64,000 nt of DNA from Hymenobacter sp. 5317J-9 (GTDB lineage: Bacteria; Bacteroidota; Bacteroidia; Cytophagales; Hymenobacteraceae): the NCBI RefSeq assembly GCF_022921075.1, contig NZ_CP095050.1, forward strand, positions 2,480,001-2,544,000, given 5' to 3'. The notes beneath the pieces were generated by a model. It was not told the origin of the DNA. It made no database searches and worked only from the letters and a program-made list of their open reading frames with translations. The position numbers and the translations under genes were made by a program. Every line of letters starts with the position of its first letter. The stretch's first letter is position 1. Of the stretch, positions 39,763 to 51,400 are shown one piece after another.

Positions 39763-40221
39763 ATGCATAAATCCCCGACCAGCATCTTAAAATCCGCGGC
39801 CGTGGTGCTAGCCCTGCTGGCCGCCGGCCCGGCTGTTGCGCAAACCAAAGTGGCCACCTATGCCGCCGGCAAGCCGGGCACCGACCAGTACGAAGAGCTG
39901 AGCTTCTGGGTAAAAGATGGCCAGCGGGGCGCCATTTACTACGTTCGGGGCAAAGAGCGCAGCGAACTGCCGGCCAACTACCTGCCACGAACCGGCATGG
40001 CCAATGGCTCCAGCTTTGCCATTCGGATGGCCGACGACCGCCTGCTCAACATCATTCCCAGCGGCAACGCGCTGAAGGTGGCCAGCTCGGCCAACGACGC
40101 GCCCATAACCTTCGTGTGGAAATACGAAGGGCCCGTGAATGGCGTCGGCACGTTTTGCCGCGAGTGCGCCGCCAGCCCCAAAGAAGCCATGCAGCTGCTG
40201 CGCACGTATTACCTGAAATAG
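39763..40221 (+). CDS. Exported hypothetical protein, 152 aa
   Basis: A 152-residue protein with a signal sequence (about 1-26, ending GPAVAQT) and a mature beta-rich part (LSFWVKDGQRGAIYYVRGKE) with a C-terminal Cys pair (FCRECAA). I do not recognise the family. It is probably periplasmic or surface located. Confidence 0.7.
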   Translation: MHKSPTSILKSAAVVLALLAAGPAVAQTKVATYAAGKPGTDQYEELSFWVKDGQRGAIYYVRGKERSELPANYLPRTGMANGSSFAIRMADDRLLNIIPSGNALKVASSANDAPITFVWKYEGPVNGVGTFCRECAASPKEAMQLLRTYYLK

Positions 40222-40293
40222 GAATGTGGGCTCAACAGTGGAGCACGTCTGGGGCGCCACGTAGCGCCGGCAAGTCGCCCGCACCCCTCAACC

Positions 40294-41163
40294 ATGACCA
40301 ACGAAGAAACCGCCGTCAAGGCCACGTATTTCAGCATTGCCGGCAACACCGGGCTGGCCTTGCTCAAAGGCCTGGCTGGCTATTTTGGCAACTCCTATGC
40401 CCTGGTGGCCGATGCCATTGAGTCGACGGCCGACATCTTTTCGTCGATGCTGGTGCTGCTGGGCATCAAGTACGCCAACCGGCCCGCCGACGACAACCAC
40501 CCCTACGGCCACGGCCGCATCGAGCCGCTGGTGACGTTTCTGGTGGTGGGCTTCCTGATGACTTCGGCCACGATTATTGCCTACGAAAGCATCCAGAATA
40601 TCGGTACGCCGCACGCCCTGCCCAAGGCCTGGACGCTGCTGGTGCTCGGCGGCATCATTCTCTGGAAGGAATGGTCGTTTCGGACGGTGATGAAAAAGGC
40701 GGAAGCCACCAACAGCTCCTCGTTGAAAGCCGATGCCTGGCACCACCGCAGCGACGCCCTCACGTCGGTAGCGGCGTTCCTGGGCATTTCGTTTGCGCTG
40801 CTCATGGGCCCCGGCTACGAGGCCGCCGACGACTGGGCCGCCCTGCTGGCCGCCGGCCTCATTTTCTATAACAGCTACCACATTTTCCGCCCCGCCCTGG
40901 GCGAAATTCTCGATGAGCACGTGCACGACGACCTGGTGGCCGACATCCGCCGTGTAGCCCTGACCGTAGACGGCGTGCTGGGCACCGAAAAATGCTTCGT
41001 GCGCAAAGCCGGCATGCAATACCACATCGACCTGCACGCGCTGGTGAATGGCGGCATCAGCGTGCGCGAAGGCCACGAGGTGGCGCACCGGCTGAAAGAC
41101 ACGCTCCGCCGGGAGTTGCCGCAACTGGGCCACGTGCTCATCCACGTCGAGCCCCAGGAATAA
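40294..41163 (+). CDS. Cation diffusion facilitator metal exporter
   Basis: A 289-residue CDF protein. The first 200 residues carry about six membrane segments with the metal sites ALVADAIESTADIFSS (D in helix II) and AWHHRSDALTSV (HxxxD in helix V). HPYGHGRIEPLV is the His-containing loop between helices II and III. The C-terminal cytoplasmic domain (about 205-289) has the ferredoxin-like metal-sensing fold. It exports zinc, iron or manganese by proton exchange; the site pattern resembles zinc or iron exporters. Confidence 0.92.
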   Translation: MTNEETAVKATYFSIAGNTGLALLKGLAGYFGNSYALVADAIESTADIFSSMLVLLGIKYANRPADDNHPYGHGRIEPLVTFLVVGFLMTSATIIAYESIQNIGTPHALPKAWTLLVLGGIILWKEWSFRTVMKKAEATNSSSLKADAWHHRSDALTSVAAFLGISFALLMGPGYEAADDWAALLAAGLIFYNSYHIFRPALGEILDEHVHDDLVADIRRVALTVDGVLGTEKCFVRKAGMQYHIDLHALVNGGISVREGHEVAHRLKDTLRRELPQLGHVLIHVEPQE

Positions 41164-41344
41164 CGGATGGAAACCAGGAGCGAAGTCTCGCCTCGGTTGG
41201 GGCTCGTCATTCCTGAGATGCAGACCATAAGGCACGGGCCAGGACCAATAAAGCGCCACCGCCGCTGTGCTCAGGCGGTTCTGCTTACTATTGCAAAAGC
41301 ACTCATTGCTACTGCCTTAGCCGGTTGTTACGAAGCCCAACCCC

Positions 41345-42460
41345 ATGGAATTTAACAGCAAAAGCCTGGAGCGCACTTCGCGCCTGGTGTACTACGCCAT
41401 TTCCCTTATTCTGTGCGCTTTTCTGATTCTGCTGTCCAATCAGCTCATCGGCGACCTGGATACGGCCACTGCCCGGCCCGAGCTCGACAGCTTTCTCAAC
41501 GCCGCCGCCGTGGCAGGCCTGCACCGCCGCCAGGCCATCCTGCAAGCCGAGGTGGAAAGCCTGCGCGACCGAAACGCGTTGGTGGAGCGCACCATGCTCA
41601 CCGCTCAGCAGAACTACGCCAACGAAAAGCAGTCGTTTGAGAACTGGGTGAAAACCCGGAAAACCCTGGGCTCGCCCGACAAAGACGCCGAAGTGGTGAG
41701 CCGGGCCACCCGGCTCGACGAGTTTTACAAAGTGGAGCAGGCGTGGCGGGCGCAGCTGGCAGCCCGGCAAGCCGCCATTGATGCCCGACTGCGCCAGCAG
41801 GAAAGGCTGGAGCTGCAGCTGAACCGTGAAAACGGCCGGGCCAGCGAGCAGTACGAGGCCGCCCGCAAGGGCTACGACCTGAAAGTATTTCTGATTCGGC
41901 TGCTGTTTGTGGGGCCGGTGCTGGGCGTGGGCATTTTCTTTTTTATCCGCTACCGGCGGCACAAGTTCTGGCCCCTGTTCATGGGGTTCACGCTGTTCTC
42001 GCTTTATGCTTTCTTCTTCGGCCTGGTGCCCTACCTGCCCAGCTACGGCGGCTACGTGCGCTCGGCGGTGGGCGTGGCGCTGTCGGTGGGGCTGGGCTAC
42101 TACGCCATCAAAACCTTCCGGGCCTACCTGGAGCGCCGGCAAAAAGAATTGCAGGCCTCGAGCCAGGAGCGGGCCAAGCACGTGCAGCTGGAAGTGGCCG
42201 AGAAAGCCTTGGACAACCACTATTGCCCTTCCTGCGGCAAAGATTTCATCATCAAGAAATGGGAAACGCCGTCAAAAGCCATCGGCAACGATGCCCTGCC
42301 GCTGGTGACGGACTTTTGCCGCCACTGCGGCCTGAACCTGTTTGTTGATTGCTACAACTGCGGCCACAAAAACTTCGCCCACCTCCCATTTTGCGCGGCG
42401 TGTGGCGTCAAATCGGCGGCGAAGTCTGCGCCACAGGCCGGGCAGCCGGCTGTTAGCTAG
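41345..42460 (+). CDS. Membrane protein with coiled coil and zinc ribbons
   Basis: A 371-residue protein with an N-terminal membrane helix (about 15-33), a long charged helical periplasmic part (35-175), two or three more membrane segments (180-250), and a cytoplasmic tail. The tail holds zinc-ribbon Cys pairs: CPSCGKD, FCRHCGLNLF, CYNCGH and FCAACGVKS. The pattern suggests a membrane scaffold or sensor with a zinc-binding platform. I do not recognise a named family. It overlaps the leftward rsmE end by four bases. Confidence 0.7.
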   Translation: MEFNSKSLERTSRLVYYAISLILCAFLILLSNQLIGDLDTATARPELDSFLNAAAVAGLHRRQAILQAEVESLRDRNALVERTMLTAQQNYANEKQSFENWVKTRKTLGSPDKDAEVVSRATRLDEFYKVEQAWRAQLAARQAAIDARLRQQERLELQLNRENGRASEQYEAARKGYDLKVFLIRLLFVGPVLGVGIFFFIRYRRHKFWPLFMGFTLFSLYAFFFGLVPYLPSYGGYVRSAVGVALSVGLGYYAIKTFRAYLERRQKELQASSQERAKHVQLEVAEKALDNHYCPSCGKDFIIKKWETPSKAIGNDALPLVTDFCRHCGLNLFVDCYNCGHKNFAHLPFCAACGVKSAAKSAPQAGQPAVS

Positions 42461-43161
42461 GCGCGCACCACCTGCGCCGTGAACACGGCCGCCAGAGCCG
42501 CCGTTTCCGTGCGCAGCCGCGAGGCGCCCAGCGTGACCGACCGGATGCCCTTTGCCAGCGCCAGCGCAATTTCCTGCGGCGTGAAGTCGCCTTCCGGCCC
42601 AATAAGCACACAGCAGCCCGGGCCCGCACCGGCCACCTGCGCCAGCGCCGTGCGCTCGCCTTCTTCCAGGTGCGCAATAAAAGTGGTTTCGGGCACCACT
42701 GTCGCCACAAAAGCAGCGAAGTCGGTCAGCTCGTCCAGCTGTGGCAGCCAGGCCTGACCGCTCTGCTTGAGGGCGCTGACGGCAATTTTCTCCAGCCGCT
42801 CCAGCTTCAGCTCGCGGCGCTCGGAGCGAGCGCAGCGCAAGAAGCTGATGCGCTCGACGCCCACTTCCACGGCTTTTTCCACAAACCACTCCATTCGGTC
42901 GAGGTTTTTGGTGGGGGCCACGGCCACGTGGGTGAAATAGGGGCGGGGCGGCACGGCCTCGTGCGCGGTGATGCGCAGCTGGCAGCGCTTGGGGTTGGCC
43001 TCGGCAATTTCGGCCCGGTAGTGGCCGCCGCGGCCATCGAGCAGTTCCACGGCGTCGCCCGCACCCAGGCGCAGCACCCGCACGGCGTGTTTGCTTTCCT
43101 CCTCAGAAAGCTGGTAGGTGGCGGCAGTGGGCAGGAGGTCGGGGGCGAAGCAGGTCAGCAT
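42457..43161 (-). CDS. rsmE: 16S rRNA m3U1498 methyltransferase
   Basis: A 234-residue SPOUT-class RsmE, starting MLTCFAPDLLPTAATYQLSE. An N-terminal PUA-like domain (to about 70) is followed by the knotted methyltransferase part with LIGPEGDFTPQEI and LGASRLRTETAAL, the AdoMet-binding loop and knot. It methylates U1498 in the small ribosomal subunit. The longer upstream extension would begin before the conserved N-terminus and is not needed. Confidence 0.94.
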   Translation of the reverse strand: MLTCFAPDLLPTAATYQLSEEESKHAVRVLRLGAGDAVELLDGRGGHYRAEIAEANPKRCQLRITAHEAVPPRPYFTHVAVAPTKNLDRMEWFVEKAVEVGVERISFLRCARSERRELKLERLEKIAVSALKQSGQAWLPQLDELTDFAAFVATVVPETTFIAHLEEGERTALAQVAGAGPGCCVLIGPEGDFTPQEIALALAKGIRSVTLGASRLRTETAALAAVFTAQVVRA

Positions 43162-43218
43162 GGAGCAAAGTTCGGGGGCGGGAGGGTACTTTGCCGGCAC
43201 TATCCATTTTTAAAGGTG

Positions 43219-43755
43219 ATGACAACGCACGAATTCTGGCAGACAACACCGTTCAGCTACCTCATCACCTACTCATTAAACCGGGGAGCAAAATGGGAGG
43301 CTTTGTGTATGGCCGCCAAACACCAGTTTGCGGCCTTGCGCAAAGAATTGCTGACGGCTGACGCCGCACAGCTGCCAGCCATGCGGGATAACCTCAGCAG
43401 CTTAGAGCGTAACCGGGATTTGGATTTATTACCACTAACTGAATCCAGCGGCGCCTACCACATAACCGCTTCGCCAATAGCCAGAATAGCAGCTGAATCG
43501 CCTGCGGCGGCCCAGCTGGCGGCTATTCTAGCTATTCCCGTTCAACAACAGCTCCATTGGATGTGCGCGCCGGTATACCGGGACGCCCTAGCGTTCTATG
43601 ACAGCCAAGACAATTTGTGCGCCGTGCTAAACATCTGTTTTGGGTGCGATAGAATGATTACCCACGAGCTGCAGGAAATATCGGCCGACACAGCAGCGTA
43701 TAAGGCATTGAAACAGTATTTAATTGAATTGGGCCACGTAATTGAAGAGAAATAG
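43219..43755 (+). CDS. Hypothetical protein, 178 aa
   Basis: A 178-residue protein starting MTTHEFWQTTPFSYLITYSL, helical and soluble, with several Cys (about residues 30, 115, 133, 141, 144). It is divergent from rsmE, and a shared terminator lies between it and pckA. I do not recognise it. Its A+T content is somewhat above that of its neighbours. Confidence 0.65.
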   Translation: MTTHEFWQTTPFSYLITYSLNRGAKWEALCMAAKHQFAALRKELLTADAAQLPAMRDNLSSLERNRDLDLLPLTESSGAYHITASPIARIAAESPAAAQLAAILAIPVQQQLHWMCAPVYRDALAFYDSQDNLCAVLNICFGCDRMITHELQEISADTAAYKALKQYLIELGHVIEEK

Positions 43756-43764
43756 CTAAACAGC

Positions 43765-43799
43765 AAAAGCCCCGTCGGCTGCAACCGACGGGGCTTTTT
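43765..43799. terminator. Bidirectional terminator between convergent genes
   Basis: AAAAGCCCCGTCGG (43765-43778), a 6-base loop, CCGACGGGGCTTTTT (43785-43799). It serves both the 178-aa gene and pckA. Confidence 0.9.
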
Positions 43800-43822
43800 G
43801 GTGAGTGAACTACTGCGGAAAC

Positions 43823-45448
<1,626 letters not shown>

Positions 45449-45490
45449 GGCTATAAAGGGGTTAGGGGGAGGTTCTTGCGAAAGAGGATA

Positions 45491-45498
45491 CAAAGGTA
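45491..45498 (-). promoter_or_regulatory. Promoter of pckA
   Basis: TACCTTTG on the minus strand, a perfect TAnnTTTG box, 42 bp before the start codon. Confidence 0.65.
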
Positions 45499-45574
45499 GA
45501 ATTGCCAAGCCGCAGCGGACTGAAACAATTCATTTCTTTAACGGGACAAATTAAACCATGTCGCCGCTGCGCGT

Positions 45575-45582
45575 TACATTTG
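45575..45582 (+). promoter_or_regulatory. Promoter of the AraC-family gene
   Basis: TACATTTG, a perfect TAnnTTTG box, 94 bp before the start codon. Confidence 0.55.
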
Positions 45583-45676
45583 ATAACCACATACGGCAAA
45601 ATGAAGCCGTAGGAGGTGTAAAAATCGAACGCCCTGCTCGCGCAAGGTTTTCTTTGTCCCTGTTTTTTGTCGCGCC

Positions 45677-46594
45677 ATGGCTACGGATATTGCCCGCTAC
45701 AACGGAATCTACGGCGACCACAAAGCCCAGATTTCGCACGACTATCTGCAGAGCCAGCTCATCGTGCCCCGCCAGCGCGTCACCGACTGGGGGCTCAAGC
45801 CGCACCTGCACGAAAATCTCTTCCAATTATTCTTTCTGGAGGCCGGACGGGCTTCTTTTGGCGCTCCCGAGCCAGTGGAGCTGCGCACGCCGTGCCTGGT
45901 CATCATCCCGGCCAACACGGTGCACGGCTTCACGTTCAGCCCGCAGGTGAAAGGCCGCACCCTCACCTTATCGGAGGCCTTGCTAGACACCATCCTACAA
46001 GCCACGCCGGGCGTGCTGGTCGAGCTGAACTCGGTGCACATCCTGTCCGATTTCAACTCCGAAGTCCGCTTTGGCGACTTGCAAGACCTGGAACAGCAAA
46101 TTCACGAAGAAATCAACTCCGACCTGCCCGGCAAGCAGCTGGCCCTGAACGGCTACTTCAAGCTGCTTTTTGTGAAGATTTACCGCCTGCTGCAACACAA
46201 CCGCCGCCAGCAGGAGAGCCCCAATCGCGCCCTGCACTACTTCCGCGAGTTTCAAAAAGCCGTGGAGCGCACCGCGCCCTTCGAGAAAAAAATATCGGAG
46301 TTTGCCCGTGAGCTGAAGATTACGCAAGTGCACCTGAACCGCATCTGCCAGGCCGTGAAAGGCAAAACGGCCCAGCAGATAGTGCAGGCGCACACCATTC
46401 GGCGGGCGCACAACTACCTGCTCTACACGTCGCTTTCGGTGGCCGAAATTGCCTACGAGCTGCAGTTTGTCGACCCGGGGTATTTCACCCGTTTTTTCCG
46501 CAAGCAAACCGGGCTGGCGCCGGCCGCCTACCGGGCCAAAGCCTACCGGAGCGATGCCGCCAAGCCCGGCAAGGCCGAGCTGAGCGAAGGGTAG
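45677..46594 (+). CDS. AraC-family transcription regulator
   Basis: A 305-residue regulator. The N-terminal cupin-like sensor domain is at about 20-150 (HLHENLFQLFFLEAGRASFG), followed by a helical linker and an AraC-type double helix-turn-helix (about 195-290; KITQVHLNRICQAVKGKTAQ and VAEIAYELQFVDPGYFTRFF). It is divergent from pckA, which it might control, and upstream of a peptide transporter gene. Confidence 0.9.
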   Translation: MATDIARYNGIYGDHKAQISHDYLQSQLIVPRQRVTDWGLKPHLHENLFQLFFLEAGRASFGAPEPVELRTPCLVIIPANTVHGFTFSPQVKGRTLTLSEALLDTILQATPGVLVELNSVHILSDFNSEVRFGDLQDLEQQIHEEINSDLPGKQLALNGYFKLLFVKIYRLLQHNRRQQESPNRALHYFREFQKAVERTAPFEKKISEFARELKITQVHLNRICQAVKGKTAQQIVQAHTIRRAHNYLLYTSLSVAEIAYELQFVDPGYFTRFFRKQTGLAPAAYRAKAYRSDAAKPGKAELSEG

Positions 46595-46744
46595 CCGGGC
46601 AATCAAGCCGCCGCCTTGCCAGGCCGGGCCAGCCCCATTAATGCCGAAACTTTCCTAGATTTACCGTGCCCGCATTGCACTACTGTTGCAATGATTGAGG
46701 TTCTGGCCTTTTCGCATCTCATTTCTCACCCCTCGTTTCCCCCT

Positions 46745-48313
46745 ATGCAAACCATCCCCGCTCAAACCGAGCAGCCGCTCGCCGCGGAATCCACGAGCCA
46801 CCCCAAGGGCCTGTACCTGCTGTTCGCCACCGAAATGTGGGAGCGGTTCAGCTACTACGGTATGCGCGCCGTGCTCGTGCTGTTCCTCACCAAGGCCATG
46901 ATGATGGACAAGGCCTTCGCCTCCAAGTTCTACGGCGGCTACACCAGTTTGGTGTACCTCACGCCGCTCATCGGTGGCTTCATTTCGGACCGGTATTGGG
47001 GCAACCGGCGCTCCATCCTCACGGGCGGTTTGCTGATGGCACTGGGCCAGTTCACGCTGTTTTTCTCGGCTTCCAACTACGGCGCGGCTGAAAGCCATGC
47101 TCTCAGCCACTGGCTCCTGTACCTGGGCTTGGGCGTAATGATTGTGGGCAACGGCTTCTTCAAACCCAACATCTCGAGCATGGTGGGCTCGCTCTACGCG
47201 CCAGCCGACAAGCGCAAGGATGCGGCCTACACCATCTTCTACATGGGCATCAACCTGGGCTCGTTCATTGGCAACACCATTACCAGCCTCATCGGTGACA
47301 CCGGCAACCCCGCCGATTTCCGCTGGGCTTTCCTGGCCTGCGGCATTGCCATGTTGCTGGGTACGGTCATTTTTAACTGGGGCAAGGAAAAATACCTGCA
47401 CACGCCCGACGGCACCCAAGTAGGCCAGACACCCGCCATTTCGGGCGGCGTCATGGGCATTTATGCCTTGCTGCCGGTGCTGCTCGCCATTATCCTCGGC
47501 ATCCTGTGGCTCGATTCGGCCAAATTCCCCACCATCGCTCCGCTGCTCGGCGTTGCCGTGCTGGGCATTGCTTTCATGATTTTCAGCGATAAATCCCTGA
47601 GTGGCGCCGATGTAAAAGGCATCATGGTGATTTTCATCGTGTCGTTCTTCGTGGTGTTCTTCTGGGCGGCGTTCGAGCAGGCGCCAGCCTCGCTCACGTT
47701 CTTCGCCGATGAGCAGATGAACCGCACCATCTTTGGCTACACGCTGCCGGCCAGTATTTTCCAGAACCTCAACGCCATCTTCGTGGTGGTGGGTGCGCCC
47801 ATCATGGCCGCCGTCTGGACGGCCCTGGGCCGCCGCGGTGCCGAGCCGCCGTCCCCGCTCAAAATGGCCATCGGTCTGGCTTTGCTGGCCGCTGGCTACT
47901 TGGTGATGTGCTTCGGCGTGCACAACCTGCAGCCCGGCGTGAAGGTGAGCATGTTCTTCCTGGTGGCGCTCTACTTCCTGCACTCCGTGGGTGAGCTGTG
48001 CCTGTCGCCCATCGGACTGTCGCTGGTGAACAAGCTGGCCCCCGTGAAATTCGCTTCGCTGCTGATGGCCGTGTGGTTCCTCGCCAACGCCGCCGCCAAC
48101 TACCTGGCCGGCTACATGAGCAGCCTGTACCCCGACCCGAAATCGAACGCTACGCCGGAAATTCTCGGCTACCACATCACCAACCTCTACGACTTCTTCA
48201 TGGTGTTCGTGGTATCGGCCGCGGTGGCCGCTGGCATTTTGTTCCTCATCAGCGGCAAGCTGGCCAAGATGATGGACGCCCGCAACTACCCCGCGCCCGC
48301 TGCACAGGCGTAA
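46745..48313 (+). CDS. Proton-dependent oligopeptide (POT/PTR2) transporter
   Basis: A 522-residue transporter from ATG 46745 (MQTIPAQTEQPLAAESTSHP) with about 14 membrane segments. The family signatures are present: EMWERFSYYGMRA (about 30-42; ExxER), GGFISDRYWGNRRSILTGG (about 77-95) and FYMGINLGSFIGN (the PTR2 signature). It imports di- and tripeptides with protons. An in-frame extension upstream of this Met lacks family similarity. Confidence 0.93.
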   Translation: MQTIPAQTEQPLAAESTSHPKGLYLLFATEMWERFSYYGMRAVLVLFLTKAMMMDKAFASKFYGGYTSLVYLTPLIGGFISDRYWGNRRSILTGGLLMALGQFTLFFSASNYGAAESHALSHWLLYLGLGVMIVGNGFFKPNISSMVGSLYAPADKRKDAAYTIFYMGINLGSFIGNTITSLIGDTGNPADFRWAFLACGIAMLLGTVIFNWGKEKYLHTPDGTQVGQTPAISGGVMGIYALLPVLLAIILGILWLDSAKFPTIAPLLGVAVLGIAFMIFSDKSLSGADVKGIMVIFIVSFFVVFFWAAFEQAPASLTFFADEQMNRTIFGYTLPASIFQNLNAIFVVVGAPIMAAVWTALGRRGAEPPSPLKMAIGLALLAAGYLVMCFGVHNLQPGVKVSMFFLVALYFLHSVGELCLSPIGLSLVNKLAPVKFASLLMAVWFLANAAANYLAGYMSSLYPDPKSNATPEILGYHITNLYDFFMVFVVSAAVAAGILFLISGKLAKMMDARNYPAPAAQA

Positions 48314-48337
48314 GGCGATTCATTTTCCGCTGCTTAC

Positions 48338-48374
48338 AGAAGCCCTCGGCGCTCCGGCGTTGGGGGCTTCTTTG
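48338..48374 (+). terminator. Terminator after the peptide transporter gene
   Basis: AGAAGCCCTC... paired with ...GGGGGCTTCT and followed by TT; a long imperfect stem with a GC-rich core. Confidence 0.7.
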
Positions 48375-48497
48375 TGTCCGGGAATTCTCCGGATTTCTGT
48401 TTTTTCGAAGGCCCGCCCCTGAGCCGTCCGCGGGAGGGATATAGGGAGAGTGGTATGCTGATTTATCTTGCGTAGCCTTTTAACCTACCCTTTTTCT

Positions 48498-51400
48498 ATG
48501 AAACAATTACTATTTTTTTGCGGCCTGTGGCTGGGCACAATATCGGGACAGGCGCAAGTGCCCCACCTCTGGAACCCGGCGGCAGCCGACCCCCAATTTG
48601 AGGCCCGCAAGCTCAGGCTGAGTGCCTCGGCTACGGCCCGGGCGGCAGTGGCCGGGAGCGCCCATAAAGGAACCGCATCTACCGTGGCCCGTCCCGCTTG
48701 CTTTGAGCCCTTCGACACCACGGCCGCCGGGGGCTGGACCAGCCTGGGCCGCAACGACGACGATTCTTTCGGCCCGGTTAGCCTGGGGTGGAATTTCTCC
48801 CTGTTTGGCAATCGGTACAGCGAGGTGTACATCAACAACAACGGCAACATCACCTTCGACGCGCCATACGGTTCCTTCAATGCCCAGGGCTTTCCTTTGG
48901 CCAGGCCCATGATTGCGCCGTTTTGGGCGGACGTGGATACCCAAAACCCCGCCAGCGGTACCGTGTGGTACAAGGTGTTTCCGGACCGGCTGGTGGTGGT
49001 ATGGAGCAAGGTGGGCTATTTCAATCGCAAAGCCGATAAGAAAAACACTTTCCAACTGGTCATTAAGGCCAACACGGCGCCCGGCTTTTCCGGCAACGAC
49101 GTGCTCTTCGCCTACGACGACATGCAGTGGACCACCAGCGATGCCTCAAGCGGCACGGGCGGCTTCGGTGGGATTCCGGCCTCGGTGGGCGTCAACAAAG
49201 GCAATAGCGTCGACTACATCCAGACCGGAAGATTTAACCTCAGCGGCAGCCTGGCACCGAACACGTCTTTCCCGGGCAATCCCGGCGGCGTGGACTGGCT
49301 CGACGGGCTCTGCCTGGGCTACCGCGTGCGCGACGCCGGCAACGTACCGCCCGCCGTGGCCGGGTTGCCGGCTGGCAACCTGCTCACCGTGAACCAGGGG
49401 CAGACCGTGGTGCTACCGCTCCAGTTCTCGGGCCCGGAAACCGACGAGACGGTTTCCGTGTCGTCCAATTTCAACGGCGGGACGTTTTGCAACGCTTCGG
49501 TGAGCACAGCGGGCAACGGCGGCACCAACCCCACGCTGACGTTCTCAGTAACCGGCGCGCCTTGCAACGTGGGCACGCGCACCATCAATTTCACGGCCAC
49601 CGACAACGGCCTGCCCGCGCCTGCGCAATCAGTTTTTGCCCTCACCGTGGTGGTGAACCCGGCCAACGGGCAATGGACCGGCGCCGCAAACACCGCTTAC
49701 ACCAACCCGGCGAACTGGAACAATAACACCGTGCCCGCCGCCACCGACAACGTGACCATCCCGGCCGGCGTGCCCAACATGCCCGTGCTGAGTACCAGCG
49801 CCGCCGTGGGCAGCCTGACCGTGGCCACCGGGGCCTCGCTCACGGTGGCCAGCGGCGGCGCCCTCAGCCTGAGCGGTGCCCTCACCAACAACGGCACCAT
49901 CGGCGGGGCGGGCACATTGCTCACCACCGGCAGCGCCGCGCAAAGCTTTGGGGGCTCCAACGGCCTGCGCATTGCCAACCTCACGGTGGGCAGCGCGGGC
50001 GTGCAGCTTACCCGCCCGTTGGCCGTGACGCGCCTGCTGACGCTGAACGGCAACCTGGCCTCCAACGGCAACCTGACCCTGGCGGCCGACGCCAGCGGCA
50101 CGGCCATGGCGGTGAACAACGACGCGGCCGCCGTGCTGGGCACCGCCACCGTGCAGTGCTACCTCGACCCCGCACTAAACCCGGGCCTGGGCTACCGCCA
50201 CCTGGCCGCCCCCGTGGCCAACACCACGCTGGCCGACCTGACCACTGCCGGCTTCTCGCCGCTGGTGAATGCTGCCTATAACGGCGCCGCCAACCCTGGC
50301 CAGGTGACGCCTTTCCCCAATATTTTCTTCTACAACCAAGCTTTGGTAGCCGCTACCGGCAACGGTGCCACGGCCGATTTCGACAAGGGCTGGGTGTCGC
50401 CGGCCGCCACTACTGAGGCCATGACGCCCGGCCGGGGCTACACCGTGAACCTGGCCGCTGGCCAAACCATTGATTTTGTGGGCACCCTGGGCAACGGGGC
50501 CGTTGCCATCGGTGCCCTCGGCCGCGGCGTGTCGGCCCAGGCCGGCTGGCACTTGCTCGGCAACCCGTACCCGGCGCCCATCAACTGGACGCAGGCCTTT
50601 GCTGGGGCCTCGGGGCTCGATAATGCCGTGCACGTGTACAAATCGAGCGGGCAATACGCCGGTACCTACGCCAGCTACGTCAACGGCGTGGGCACCAACG
50701 GCGGCACTAACGTTATCGGCTTGGGGCAGGGCTTTTTTGTGCGCGCCAGCACGCCCGGTGCCACCGCCAGCCTCAACTTGAGCAATGCCGCCCGCCTCAG
50801 CACCTACACCTCGGCCGCCCCGCAGCGCGGCACCGCCGAAACCCGCCTGCTGCTCCAGCTAAGCCTGAGCGGCGCCGGGGCCACCGACCAGGCCGCCGTG
50901 TATTTTGAAACCGGCGCTACTGCGGGTTTCGATGCTGCTTTCGATGCCCCCAAGCTCACGGCCGGCCACCGCGTGCAGCTGGCCCTCGACGACGTGACCG
51001 GCCCCCTAGCCATCAGCGGCCGGCCGCTGCTCGGCAACGCGCCGCTGACGGTGCCACTGGCCGTGCGCGTGGCCCAGGCCGGCACCTATACGCTACGCGC
51101 CGACGAGCTGCTGAACCTGCCCGTCGGCGCCACCGTGCAGCTGCGCGACGCCCTGACTGGCACCGTCACGCCGCTCACGCCCCAAGTCACTTACACCTTC
51201 ACCGCCGATGCCTCGCTGGCCGGGCCGCGTTTCTCGCTCATCTTCCAGGCCACCCGTGCCCTGGCCACTGCTCCGGGCCAACTCAGCGCCCAGGTGGTGG
51301 TGTTTCCCAACCCGGCCCATCAGCAACTGTGGCTGGCCGTGCCCGGCAGCTCGCAGGCCGTCAGTGTAAGATTGGTCAATGCGCTGGGCCAGCTGGTGCT

